From Micromonospora parastrephiae (lineage in GTDB: Bacteria > Actinomycetota > Actinomycetes > Mycobacteriales > Micromonosporaceae), in NCBI RefSeq assembly GCF_016802865.1, contig NZ_JAEVHM010000031.1:1-43850 (forward strand): 43,850 nucleotides of DNA. Direction: 5' to 3'. Positions 32,872 to 41,729 of the stretch are shown piece after piece. The notes under the pieces were generated by a model, which saw only the letters and a list, made by a program, of their open reading frames with translations, had not been told where the DNA came from and did no database searches. The stretch's first letter is position 1, and each line of letters begins with the position of its first letter. The position numbers and the translations under genes were made by a program.

Positions 32872-33903
32872 TCAGCTGACCTTCTTCGCGTTCCGGACGG
32901 CGGTGGCGAGGTTTTCCAGCAGCGGCGCCGCCCCGGCGTACGAGAAGCGGGGCACCGCGTCCCACGGCGTCACCTGGTTGGCCCTGACCGCCGGCAGTTG
33001 CTGCCAGGTCGGCTTGGCGGCGAGGTCCTTGGGCTGCAAAGCGGTGCTGCGGTTGTCCAGCAGGATCAGGTCGGCCGGGAACTTGCCGGTGTTCTCCCAG
33101 CTCAGCGCCTCGAAGTAGTCGCCGGCTTCGAGCTTGGTCGGTACGACGATGTCCACGCCCAGCTCGGCGAAGTACATGAGGTCGGTGCTGACCTTCGGGT
33201 TGGAGACGTAGAACAGGTCGGGGCTGCCGGAGCAGGCCATCACCTTGATGCCGGGGTTGGCCTTGACCGCCTGGCGGACCGCCTCGGCGGCGGCGTCGAA
33301 GCGGGTCTTCGCGTCGGTGACCTTCTTCGCGGACAGGTCCGCGCCGAGCGACTCGGCCAGCGCGGCGTACCGCTCGATCGGCTTGGTCATCGGCACCCGG
33401 GCGGTGGTGACCGCCACGCTGGGCGCGAGCGGCAGGATCTTGTCCTTGCTCTCGTCCGGCACGTACCAGAGCGCGTCCGGGTCGTACATGTGGGTGACCA
33501 GCAGCTCGGGACGCAGCGCCGCGTACTTTTCCAGGCTGAACTCGCCCCACACGTTGCCGATGATCTCCACGGCCTCGACGTTCAGGTCGCCCGCCTGCGG
33601 GTCGACCGAGCCGTCGGTGCGCTTGGTCTCGCCGAACACGCCAACGAGCTGCTTGTCGAGACCGAAATCGACCAACGCCGCCGCCACTCCGGTGAAGGCC
33701 ACCACACGGCTCGGGCGGGCCGCCGCCTCGATCTTCTTGCCACGGTCGTCGGTGAATGACCAGGGGCCGCCTCGGTTGCTGGAAGTGGGTTTGGCGGCAT
33801 CGTCCTTGCCGCAGCCGGCGAGCAGGGCGGCCAGCGTGGCGGCGCCACCGGCGGCCAGCAGGCCACGACGAGAGAGCCGACGGGAGGACAGTGCATCGGG
33901 CAT
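32872..33903 (-). CDS. desE: Ferrioxamine-binding lipoprotein (DesE-like)
   Basis: A 343-residue ABC substrate-binding lipoprotein for ferric siderophores. The N-terminus SSRRLSRRGLLAAGGAATLA ends in a lipobox, LLAGC, with Cys31 as the lipidated residue. The twin arginines suggest Tat export. The fold is of FepB/FhuD type, with GGPWSFTDDRGKKIEAAARP, VVAFTGVAAALVDFGL and LWYVPDESKDKILPLAPSVA, closely recalling Streptomyces DesE. ATG 33903 is 50 bases from the iron box at 33954. The first gene of the leftward siderophore operon, divergent from its permeases. Confidence 0.92.
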   Translation of the reverse strand: MPDALSSRRLSRRGLLAAGGAATLAALLAGCGKDDAAKPTSSNRGGPWSFTDDRGKKIEAAARPSRVVAFTGVAAALVDFGLDKQLVGVFGETKRTDGSVDPQAGDLNVEAVEIIGNVWGEFSLEKYAALRPELLVTHMYDPDALWYVPDESKDKILPLAPSVAVTTARVPMTKPIERYAALAESLGADLSAKKVTDAKTRFDAAAEAVRQAVKANPGIKVMACSGSPDLFYVSNPKVSTDLMYFAELGVDIVVPTKLEAGDYFEALSWENTGKFPADLILLDNRSTALQPKDLAAKPTWQQLPAVRANQVTPWDAVPRFSYAGAAPLLENLATAVRNAKKVS

Positions 33904-33953
33904 GGTGTCGTCTTTCGATCAAGGAAGGGCCGGGGTCGACCGGGACAGCGGGG

Positions 33954-33970
33954 TTAGGTTAGCCTAACCT
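33954..33970. promoter_or_regulatory. Iron box (DmdR1/IdeR/DtxR operator)
   Basis: TTAGGTTAGCCTAACCT matches the core of the actinobacterial iron box TTAGGTTAGGCTAACCTAA and is a near-perfect palindrome. It is the only iron box I found. It sits between the divergent desE and permease genes, so one Fe-loaded repressor site can shut both the synthesis and the uptake operons. Confidence 0.9.
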
Positions 33971-34061
33971 CGGTCGTTGTCAACAGCGGTACCGACGTGT
34001 CGCCACAACTCCGGAGCCCACACTGGACGCCACACCCACCGTCACCAGACCGGCACCAGGC

Positions 34062-35084
34062 GTGTCGGTGAGGTCCACGGCCCCTCCCCCGGTGCGGCGG
34101 CAGGCGGCCCGCGCCGCCGGTCTGCTCGGCGCCGTGGCGCTGCTCGGGGTGATCCTGCTGCTCAGCATCGCGGTCGGCGCGAAGTCGTTGCCGCTCGCCG
34201 ACGTCTGGTCCGGTCTGCTGCACCGCGATGCCACCGAGTACGCCGTGGTGCACCGGATGCGCCTGCCGCGTACGCTGCTCGGGCTACTCGCCGGCACGGC
34301 GCTCGGCGTGGCCGGCGCGGTGATGCAGGCCCTCACCCGCAACCCCCTCGCCGATCCCGGGCTGCTCGGCATCAACGCCGGCGCGTCCGCCGCCGTCGCC
34401 ACCGCCGCCACCTTCCTGGGCGTCACCGCCATCGGCGGGTACGTCTGGTTCGCGCTGCTCGGCGCGGCGGTGGTCACCGCGCTCGTCTACGCCGTGGGCG
34501 GCGGACGCGGCGCCACCCCGGCCCGCCTGGCACTGGCCGGCGCCGCGCTGAACGCCACCCTCTACTCGTACGTGAGCGCGGTGATGCTGCTGGACACCGC
34601 CTCGCTGGACCGGCTGCGGTTCTGGACGGTCGGCTCACTGGCCAGCGCGGACTCCGCGACCGTGGCCCGGGTCGCGCCTTTCATCGTCGTCGGTCTGCTG
34701 GTCGCCCTCGGCGCCGCCCGACCGCTGAACGCCCTCACGCTCGGCGACGACACGGCGCGGGCCCTGGGCGCCCGGCCGGCGCTGATCCGCGCCGCCGTGA
34801 TCGTCGCGGTCACGCTGCTGTGCGGCGCGGCGACAGCCGCCTGCGGCCCGATCGTCTTCGTCGGACTGCTGGTGCCACACCTCGTCCGCGCCCTGACCGG
34901 TCCCGACCTGCGCTGGCTGCTGCCGTACTGCGCGGTGCTCGCGCCGGTGCTGCTGCTCGGCGCCGACGTGCTCGGCCGGGTGCTGGGCCGCCCGGGTGAG
35001 CTTCAGGTCGGCATGGTGACCGCCGTGCTCGGCGGCCCGCTCTTCCTCTGGCTGGTCAGCCGTTCGCGGGTGGCGCACCCGTGA
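34062..35084 (+). CDS. FecCD-family ferric-siderophore ABC permease 1
   Basis: A 340-residue membrane permease of the BtuC/FecD family with about nine or ten helices. LPRTLLGLLAGTALGVAGAV and the following MQALTRNPLADPGLLGINAG are the defining motifs, with ALTLGDDTARALG as the loop that contacts the ATPase and GPIVFVGLLVPHLVRALTG near the end. GTG 34062 is the annotated start. An upstream GTG at 33997 would give a longer N-terminus if one G were missing after TCG, the pattern seen elsewhere, but this is speculative. The gene overlaps or abuts the second permease and belongs with it and the ATPase. Confidence 0.9.
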   Translation: MSVRSTAPPPVRRQAARAAGLLGAVALLGVILLLSIAVGAKSLPLADVWSGLLHRDATEYAVVHRMRLPRTLLGLLAGTALGVAGAVMQALTRNPLADPGLLGINAGASAAVATAATFLGVTAIGGYVWFALLGAAVVTALVYAVGGGRGATPARLALAGAALNATLYSYVSAVMLLDTASLDRLRFWTVGSLASADSATVARVAPFIVVGLLVALGAARPLNALTLGDDTARALGARPALIRAAVIVAVTLLCGAATAACGPIVFVGLLVPHLVRALTGPDLRWLLPYCAVLAPVLLLGADVLGRVLGRPGELQVGMVTAVLGGPLFLWLVSRSRVAHP

Positions 35085-35119
35085 GCCAGCGTAGCGAGCG
35101 AACCAGCAGGCTCAGCACC

Positions 35120-36147
35120 GTGACCGTTCTCCGTACCCCCGGTGGTTTTTCGTTGCGGTTCCGCCCTCGTGCGCTGGCCGTCGGCGCCGGTGCCGCGCTG
35201 CTCGCGGCCGGGCTCGGCCTGGTCGCCGTCGGCAGCGGCGACTACCCGATGGGCCCGGCGACGTGCTGCGCACCCTGGCCGGCGGCGGCTCCCCGGCGGA
35301 ACAGTTCATCGTGACCGAGCTGCGGCTGCCCCGGCTGGTCACCGCCCTGCTGGTCGGCGCGGCGCTGGCGTTGGCCGGCACGGTGTTCCAGTCACTGGTC
35401 CGCAACCCGCTGGGCAGCCCGGACATCCTCGGCTTCACCCAGGGCGCGTCGACCGGCGCGCTGGTGGTGGTCGTCCTCGGCGGCAGCAGCCTGGCCCTCG
35501 CGGGCGCCGCGGTCGTCGGTGGGCTCGGCACCGGCCTGCTGATCTACGCGCTCGCCTGGCGGCGCGGGGTGCACGGCTACCGGCTCATCCTGGTCGGCAT
35601 CGGCGTCGCCGCGATCCTCACCGGCGTCAACGGCTACCTGCTGACCCGGGCACCGCTGATGGACGCCGCCCGCGCGGTGCTCTGGCTCACCGGCAGCCTG
35701 GACGGGCGGGGCTGGGCCAACGCCGGGCCGCTGCTCGCCGTCATTGCCGTGCTGGCACCGCTGGTGCTCGTCGGCTGCGCTCCGGCGCTGCGGATGATGG
35801 AGCTGGGCGACGACACCGCCGGCGCCCTCGGCGTGCCGGTACGCCGGCTGCGACTGGTGCTGCTCGCCTCGGCGGTGCTGTTGGTGTCGTTCGCGGCGGC
35901 CGCCGCCGGCCCGGTGTCGTTCGTGGCGCTCGTCGCGCCGCACGTGGCCAAACGGCTGACCCGGGCGGCCGGACCCAACCTGTTGCCGTCGATGGCCGTC
36001 GGCGCGGCGTTGCTGGTCGGCGCCGACCTGCTGGCCCAACGCGCGTTCGCCGGGCACCAACTTCCGGTCGGCGTGGTGACCGGGGTGATCGGCGGCGGCT
36101 ACCTGGTCTGGCTGCTGGCCGCCGAACGCCGGGCGGGTCGGCTGTGA
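35120..36147 (+). CDS. FecCD-family ferric-siderophore ABC permease 2, frameshifted
   Basis: A second BtuC/FecC-type permease read in two frames. GTG 35120 (or GTG 35081, overlapping the first permease stop) starts VTVLRTPGGFSLRFRPRALA and runs to SGDYPMGPA. Restoring one G at about 35259 (CCGGCGACG to CCGGCGGACG) gives DVLRTLAGGGSPAEQF and the remaining intact part. That part has LPRLVTALLVGAALALAGTV, FQSLVRNPLGSPDILGFTQG, ELGDDTAGALG and GPVSFVALVAPHVAKRL. Full length would be about 342 residues. Together the two permeases form the heterodimeric membrane channel. A base-calling error is more likely than decay, because the codons on both sides are clean. Confidence 0.85.
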
Positions 36148-36176
36148 ACACCCGCGACCCCCTCGAAGGAGCGCTC

Positions 36177-36989
36177 ATGCACCCCGGCAGCACCCGGCTC
36201 GGCGGCACCGCCCTGACCCTCGCCTACGACCGGCGCGTCATCGCCGAGAACCTGACCGTGGCGGTGCCGGACCGGTCGTTCACGGTGATCATCGGCCCGA
36301 ACGCGTGCGGCAAGTCGACCCTGCTGCGCGCGTTGTCGCGGATGCTGCGCCCGAGCGCCGGCGCGGTGCTGCTGGACGGGCGGGACATCCACGGCCAGTC
36401 GGCCCGCGCGGTGGCCCGCACCCTGGGCCTGCTGCCGCAGTCGTCGATCGCGCCGGACGGCATCAGCGTCGCCGAGCTGGTCGCCCGGGGCCGCTACCCC
36501 CACCAGGGGCTGCTGCGGCAGTGGTCGCGCGAGGACGAGCGGGTGGTCGAGGAGTCGATGGCCGCCACCGGGGTCGACGACCTCGCCGACCGGCTGGTCG
36601 ACGAGCTGTCCGGGGGGCAACGGCAGCGGGTGTGGCTGGCCATGGCGTTGGCCCAGCAGACCCCTCTGCTGCTGCTCGACGAGCCGACCACGTACCTGGA
36701 CATCGCCCACCAGATCGAGATCCTGGACCTCTGCGCCCGCCTGCACGAGGAGCAGGGCCGCACACTTGTCGCCGTGCTGCACGACCTCAACCACGCGGCC
36801 CGCTACGCCACCCACCTCATCGCCATGCGCGACGGTCGGGTGGTGGCCGCCGGCGACCCGGCGACGGTGGTCACCGCCGACCTGGTCGCCGAGGTCTTCG
36901 GGCTGCCCTGCCGGGTGATCGACGACCCGGAGACCGGCACCCCGCTGGTCGTCCCCGCCGCTCGCCGCCGAGCGACCGAGCCGGCATGA
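36177..36989 (+). CDS. Ferric-siderophore ABC transporter ATP-binding protein
   Basis: A 270-residue ATPase of the FecE/FepC/FhuC family that powers the two permeases. Walker A is IIGPNACGKSTLLRAL, the signature motif DELSGGQRQRVWLAMALAQQ, and Walker B LLLLDEPTTYLDIAHQ, with the H-loop in VLHDLNHAARYA. ATG 36177 has GAAGGAG 5 bases upstream; GTG 36144 overlapping the permease stop is an alternative with no binding site. The stop overlaps the ATG of the acylase gene by 4 bases (ATGA), so the acylase is co-translated with uptake genes. Confidence 0.93.
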   Translation: MHPGSTRLGGTALTLAYDRRVIAENLTVAVPDRSFTVIIGPNACGKSTLLRALSRMLRPSAGAVLLDGRDIHGQSARAVARTLGLLPQSSIAPDGISVAELVARGRYPHQGLLRQWSREDERVVEESMAATGVDDLADRLVDELSGGQRQRVWLAMALAQQTPLLLLDEPTTYLDIAHQIEILDLCARLHEEQGRTLVAVLHDLNHAARYATHLIAMRDGRVVAAGDPATVVTADLVAEVFGLPCRVIDDPETGTPLVVPAARRRATEPA

Positions 36990-38533
36990 GCACCTGGCGT
37001 TTCCGCGACCCGTGGGGCGTGCCGCACCTGCGCGCCGACGACCCGCTCGCCCTGGCGGCCGAGCAGGGCCGGGTGACCGCGTACGACCGGGCGTGGCAGA
37101 TCGAGGTGGAACGGCACCGGTCCCAGGGCACCAGCGCCGCCTTCCTCGGCGCCGATGCGCTCGCCTGGGACCGGTTCGCCCGGCAGGTCCGACTCGACGA
37201 CACCGCCCGCCGCTGCCACACCGCCCTCGATGAGGCGACCGCCGAGTGGGTGGGCGCGTACGTGGCCGGTGTGAACGCCGGCCTCGCCGCCGGGGCGGCC
37301 CGGTCACCGGAGTTCGCCGCCACCGGGCTGACTCCGGGGCGGTGGGAGCCGTGGACGCCGCTCGCGGTCTGGCTGGGCCATCACATCCTGTTCGCCGGGT
37401 TCCCCGGCAAGCTCTGGCGCGAGCACGTGGCGCAGCGGCTCGGCCCGGGCGCGGTCGAGGCGTTCGCCACCGACGGGCCGTCCGTCGCCGGCAGCAACGG
37501 GTGGCTGCTCGCCGCCGAGCGCACCGGCACCGGCGCCGCGCTGCTCGCCGGCGACCCGCACCGGTTCCTTGAGGATCCGGGCGTCTACCAGCAGATCCGG
37601 TTGGCCTGCCCGGAGTACGACGTGGTCGGGTTCGCGGTGCCGGGCGTGCCGGGCATCGCGCACTTCGGGCACACCGGCGCGGTGGCCTGGGCGATCACCA
37701 ACGCGATGGCCGACTACCAGGACGTGTACGCCGAGCGGCTGCGCCGCGACGGCCCCCGGGTGCGGGCGCTCGGACCGGACGGCTGGCGGCCGGTGCACCG
37801 ACACGTCGAGACGATCGAGGTGGCCGGGGCGGCCCCGGTCGAGGTGGAGGTGCTGGAGACCGACCGGGGCCCGGTGATCGCCGGCGGACCGGACGAGGCG
37901 ACCGCGCTGAGCCTGCGCTACCCGCCCCGGGTCCGCGCCGAGCTGGGCTTCGCCGCGCTGCCCGAGCTGCTGCGCGCCCGCACCGTTGCCGATGTGGACC
38001 GCGCGCTGCGGCACTGGGTGGAGCCGGTCAACGTGGTGCAGGCGGCGGACACCGCGGGTGGGCTGCTGCACCGGGTCGCCGGGGCGGTGCCGGTGCGACA
38101 TCCGGACAACGGCCGGCGGGTGGTCCCCGCCTGGGAGGACCGGCACACCTGGCGGGGCTGGTACGCGCCGATGCCCCGCACTGAGGTGGTTGGTCGGGCG
38201 GTGATGGCCAACGAACGCGGGCTGGCGGCGCCGCTCGGCGTCGAGTTCGCCCCGCCGCACCGCGCGCGTCGGATCGCCGAGCTGCTCGACGGCGGTCGGA
38301 ACTGGACGGCCGCGCAGATGGCCGCCGTGCACACCGACACGTACCTGGGCTCGGCCGGGCCGCTGCTGGCGGTGCTGGCCGGGTTGACGGGGCTCGGCCC
38401 GGACGCCGCCGCGCTGCGCGACCGGCTGCTGCGCTGGGACCGTCGGATGGCCACCGACAGCACCGACGCCGCCGACTTCGCCACCGTGCGGGCAACCGTC
38501 GTACGTCGGATCGCCGCCCACCCGACCCTCGGG
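36986..38533 (+). CDS. Penicillin-acylase-family (Ntn-hydrolase) enzyme, C-terminus cut at join 3
   Basis: About 516 residues of a penicillin/acyl-homoserine-lactone acylase-type protein, made as one chain that cleaves itself before a nucleophilic serine. Here that serine is about Ser170 in [18 protein letters not shown], followed by the family pattern [37 protein letters not shown] and ALSLRYPP are typical beta-chain motifs. Homology stops at IAAHPTLG near 38530, and about 100-150 residues should follow. Unlike classical secreted penicillin acylases there is no signal peptide. Translational coupling to the ferrioxamine transporter suggests an amide-cleaving or acyl-exchanging role on siderophores inside the cell, which is inference. 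Confidence 0.85.
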
Positions 38534-38545
38534 GTACGCGGGCGC
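38530..38545. other. Join 3: acylase gene fused to a GH31 gene lacking its 5' end
   Basis: Acylase homology ends at about 38530 in one frame, and GH31 homology starts at about 38540 (GAPASEQAY) in another. The missing parts are the acylase C-terminus and about 190 N-terminal residues of GH31, both on the plus strand. There is no repeat or mobile element at the join. Confidence 0.75.
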
Positions 38546-40221
38546 TCCGGCCAGCGAGCAGGCGTACCAAGAACGTGCCGTTCTATCTCAGCAGCGCCGG
38601 CTACGGGGTGTTCGTCGACCACCCGGAGCACGTGTCGTTCGAGGTCGGCTCCGAGGTCGTCACCCAGACCCAGTTCAGCGTCGAGGGTCAGACCCTCACC
38701 TACTACGTCATCGACGGACCCACCCCGAAGGACGTGCTGCGCCGCTACACGGCGCTGACCGGTCGGCCCGCCCGCGTGCCCGCCTGGTCGTACGGGCTGT
38801 GGCTGTCCACGTCGTTCACCACCTCGTACGACGAGAAGACGGTGACCGAGTTCGTCGACGGGATGGCCGAGCGTGGGCTTCCGCTGTCGGTGTTCCACTT
38901 CGACTGCTTCTGGATGCGCCAGTTCCACTGGGTCGACTTCGTCTGGGACCCGGCGACCTTCCCCGACCCGGAGGGGATGCTGCGCCGGCTGCACGAACGC
39001 GACCTCAAGGTGTGCGTCTGGATCAACCCGTACATCGCGCAGCGCTCCTACCTGTTCGAGGAGGGCCGCGAGGCCGGCTACCTGGTCCGCAACCCCGACG
39101 GCTCGGTCTGGCAGTGGGACAAGTGGCAGGCCGGCATGGCGCTGGTCGACTTCACCAACCCGGACGCGGTCCGCTGGTTCACCGGCAAGCTCAAGGCCCT
39201 GCTGGACATGGGCGTCGACTGCTTCAAGACCGACTTCGGTGAGCGCATCCCGACCGACGTGGTGTGGCACGACGGCTCGGACCCGCAGCGGATGCACAAC
39301 TACTACTCCTACCTGTACAACAAGGCGGTCTTCGAGCTGTTGGAGACCGAACGCGGGAAGGGCGAGGCGGTGCTGTTCGCCCGCTCGGCCACCGCCGGCG
39401 GGCAGCAGTTCCCGGTGCACTGGGGTGGCGACTGCGAGTCCACGTTCGTCGCGATGGCCGAGTCGCTGCGCGGCGGGCTGTCGCTGGCGGCGTCCGGCTT
39501 CGGCTACTGGAGCCACGACATCGGCGGCTTCGAGGGCACCCCCGACCCGGCGGTGTTCAAGCGGTGGATCGCGTTCGGGCTGCTCTCCTCGCACTCCCGG
39601 CTGCACGGCTCCGGCTCGTACCGGGTGCCGTGGGCGTACGACGACGAGGCCGTCGACGTGCTGCGACACTTCACGCAGCTCAAGCTCAGCCTGATGCCGT
39701 ACCTCGCCGCCGCCGCGCAGGAGGCGCACCGCGACGGTACGCCGATGATGCGCCCGATGATCGTGGAGTTCCCGGACGACCCGGCCACGGCGCACCTGGA
39801 CCGGCAGTACATGCTCGGCTCCGACGTGCTGGTCGCGCCGGTGCTCAGCGCCGACGGGGAGGTCACCTTCTACGTGCCCGCCGGCACCTGGACGCACCTG
39901 GTCACCGGCGCGCAGGTCACCGGGCCGGCGTGGGTGACCGAGAAGCACGGGTACGACAGCCTGCCCGTGCTGGCCCGCCCCGGCGCGGTCATCCCGTTCG
40001 GCTCCCGCACCGACCGGCCGGACTACGAGTGGGCCGACGACGTGCGGCTGCGGCTCTACGCACCGGCCGAGGGGCAGCGGACCCGGGTACGGGTACCGTC
40101 ACCCGGGCACGGTCCGGGCGCCGAGTTCGAGGTGCGCTACGACGGTGTCACGGCCAGCGCCGAACTGGTCGCCGGCGCCTCGACGGGCTACATCTGCGAG
40201 ATCCAGGGGACGGAACGATGA
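38540..40221 (+). CDS. yicI: GH31 alpha-xylosidase (YicI-type), 5'-truncated and frameshifted
   Basis: About 560 residues of an alpha-xylosidase that removes alpha-linked xylose from xyloglucan oligosaccharides. The first readable part is ASEQAY; then one extra C at about 38568 shifts the frame, after which [20 protein letters not shown] continues cleanly. The catalytic nucleophile is the aspartate of [13 protein letters not shown] (codon 39232-39234), and the acid/base aspartate is in [10 protein letters not shown] (39430-39432). [15 protein letters not shown] and [14 protein letters not shown] are YicI-specific loops. The N-terminal beta-sandwich domain is lost at join 3. The stop overlaps the GH1 start (ATGA), so the pair forms an operon for xyloglucan or similar oligosaccharides. 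Confidence 0.88.
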
Positions 40222-41627
40222 CGCAACACCACTTCCCGGAGAGCTTCCTCTGGGGGTCGGCGACTGCCGCGTACCAGATCGAGGGCGCCGCTGCCGAGGA
40301 CGGCCGCGGACCGTCCATCTGGGACACGTACAGCCACACTCCCGGGCGGACGCTGAACGGCGACACCGGTGACGTGGCCGCCGACCACTACCACCGGTGG
40401 CAGCAGGACCTGGACCACATCGCCGAGCTGGGCCTGGGCGCGTACCGGTTCTCGGTCTCCTGGCCCCGGGTGCAGCCGGGCGGTTCGGGCCGGTTCAACC
40501 AGGCCGGCATCGACTTCTACTCGCGGCTGGTGGACGGGCTGCTGGAGCGGGGCGTCCGCCCGGTGGCCACCATGTACCACTGGGACCTGCCGCAGGAGTT
40601 GGAGGAGGCCGACGGCTGGGCGTCCCGGGACACGGCGCTGCGCTTCCAGGAGTACGCCGCCGGCATCGTCGGCGCGCTGGGCGACCGGGTGCACACCTGG
40701 ACCACGCTGAACGAGCCGTGGTGCTCCGCGTACCTGGGCTACGCCTCCGGCGTACACGCGCCGGGCCGGACCGAACCGGCGGCGGCGCTGGCCGCGGTGC
40801 ACCACCTCAACCTCGCCCACGGCCTGGCCGGGCGGGTGGTCCGGGAGCTGGCGCCGGCCGCCGAGCTGTCGGTGACGCTGAATCTGCACGTCATCCGGCC
40901 GGCCTCGGATTCCGAAGCCGACCGGGATGCGGTGCGGCGGATCGACGCGCTCGCCAACCGGGCGTTCCTCGGCCCGATGCTGGACGGGGAGTACCCGGCC
41001 GACCTGCTCGCCGACACCGCGTCGGTCACCGACTGGTCGTTCGTCCGCGAGGGCGACGAGAAGCTGATCGCGGTGCCGCTGGACGTGCTCGGGGTGAACT
41101 ACTACTCCAGCACCCTGGTCCGGGCCTGGGACGGGGTGTCGGCCCGCTCCGACGCCGACGGGCACGGCGCCTCCACGTCGACGCCGTGGGTCGCCGCCGA
41201 GCGCGTCGACTTCCTGCCGCAGCCCGGCCCGTACACCGCGATGGGTTGGAACATCGACCCGCCGGCCCTGACGGAGCTGCTGCTGCGGCTGCACCGGGAG
41301 TACCCCAGCCAGCCGATGATGATCACCGAGAACGGCGCGGCCTTCGACGACGTGGTGTCGGACGACGGCCGGATCCACGACGACCGGCGGATCGACTACC
41401 TGCGCGGACACATCGGCGCGATGGCCGACGCCCGCGCTCAGGGTGCGGACGTTCGCGGCTACTTCGTCTGGTCGCTGCTGGACAACTTCGAGTGGGGCTA
41501 CGGCTACGACCGCCGCTTCGGGATCATCCGCGTCGACTACGACACGCAGGTCCGCACCTGGAAGGACAGCGCCTACTGGTACCAGCGGCTCGCCGCCACC
41601 GGCGAACTGGACCAGGCCCAGGAGTAA
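40218..41627 (+). CDS. GH1 beta-glucosidase
   Basis: A 469-residue family 1 glycosidase with a TIM-barrel fold. [20 protein letters not shown] is the N-terminal signature. The acid/base is Glu166 in [13 protein letters not shown] and the nucleophile Glu371 in [32 protein letters not shown] is the aglycone-site signature near the C-terminus. There is no signal peptide, so it works in the cytoplasm on imported oligosaccharides, probably cellobiose or xyloglucan fragments given the overlapping alpha-xylosidase gene. The ATG overlaps the GH31 stop by 4 bases. A palindromic element follows 20 bases after the stop. Confidence 0.94.
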   Translation: MTQHHFPESFLWGSATAAYQIEGAAAEDGRGPSIWDTYSHTPGRTLNGDTGDVAADHYHRWQQDLDHIAELGLGAYRFSVSWPRVQPGGSGRFNQAGIDFYSRLVDGLLERGVRPVATMYHWDLPQELEEADGWASRDTALRFQEYAAGIVGALGDRVHTWTTLNEPWCSAYLGYASGVHAPGRTEPAAALAAVHHLNLAHGLAGRVVRELAPAAELSVTLNLHVIRPASDSEADRDAVRRIDALANRAFLGPMLDGEYPADLLADTASVTDWSFVREGDEKLIAVPLDVLGVNYYSSTLVRAWDGVSARSDADGHGASTSTPWVAAERVDFLPQPGPYTAMGWNIDPPALTELLLRLHREYPSQPMMITENGAAFDDVVSDDGRIHDDRRIDYLRGHIGAMADARAQGADVRGYFVWSLLDNFEWGYGYDRRFGIIRVDYDTQVRTWKDSAYWYQRLAATGELDQAQE

Positions 41628-41647
41628 ACGTCCCACCCTGCCGGGTC

Positions 41648-41714
41648 GATCATGGAGTTGTGGTGGGCGACAAATTAGCTGCTAGAGCACTAAATTGGGC
41701 ACCACAACTCATGA
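41648..41714. repeat. Long imperfect palindrome between convergent genes (REP-like)
   Basis: Outer arms ATCATGGAGTTGTGGTG (41649-41665) and CACCACAACTCATGAT (41700-41715) pair except for one extra G. The interior (CAAATTAGCTGCTAGAGCAC and on to TAAATTGG) is itself nearly palindromic and much more AT-rich than the surroundings. The whole 67-base element can fold into one long hairpin and lies between GH1 and the convergent MobA-like gene. It looks like a dispersed intergenic repeat of this lineage and could act as a terminator. Confidence 0.6.
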
Positions 41715-41729
41715 TGACGAGGGTCGGCC

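Noticed and set aside
36986..38533. Acylase as a beta-lactam resistance or antibiotic-biosynthesis enzyme
   Set aside because: No signal peptide and translational coupling to siderophore uptake make that unlikely.
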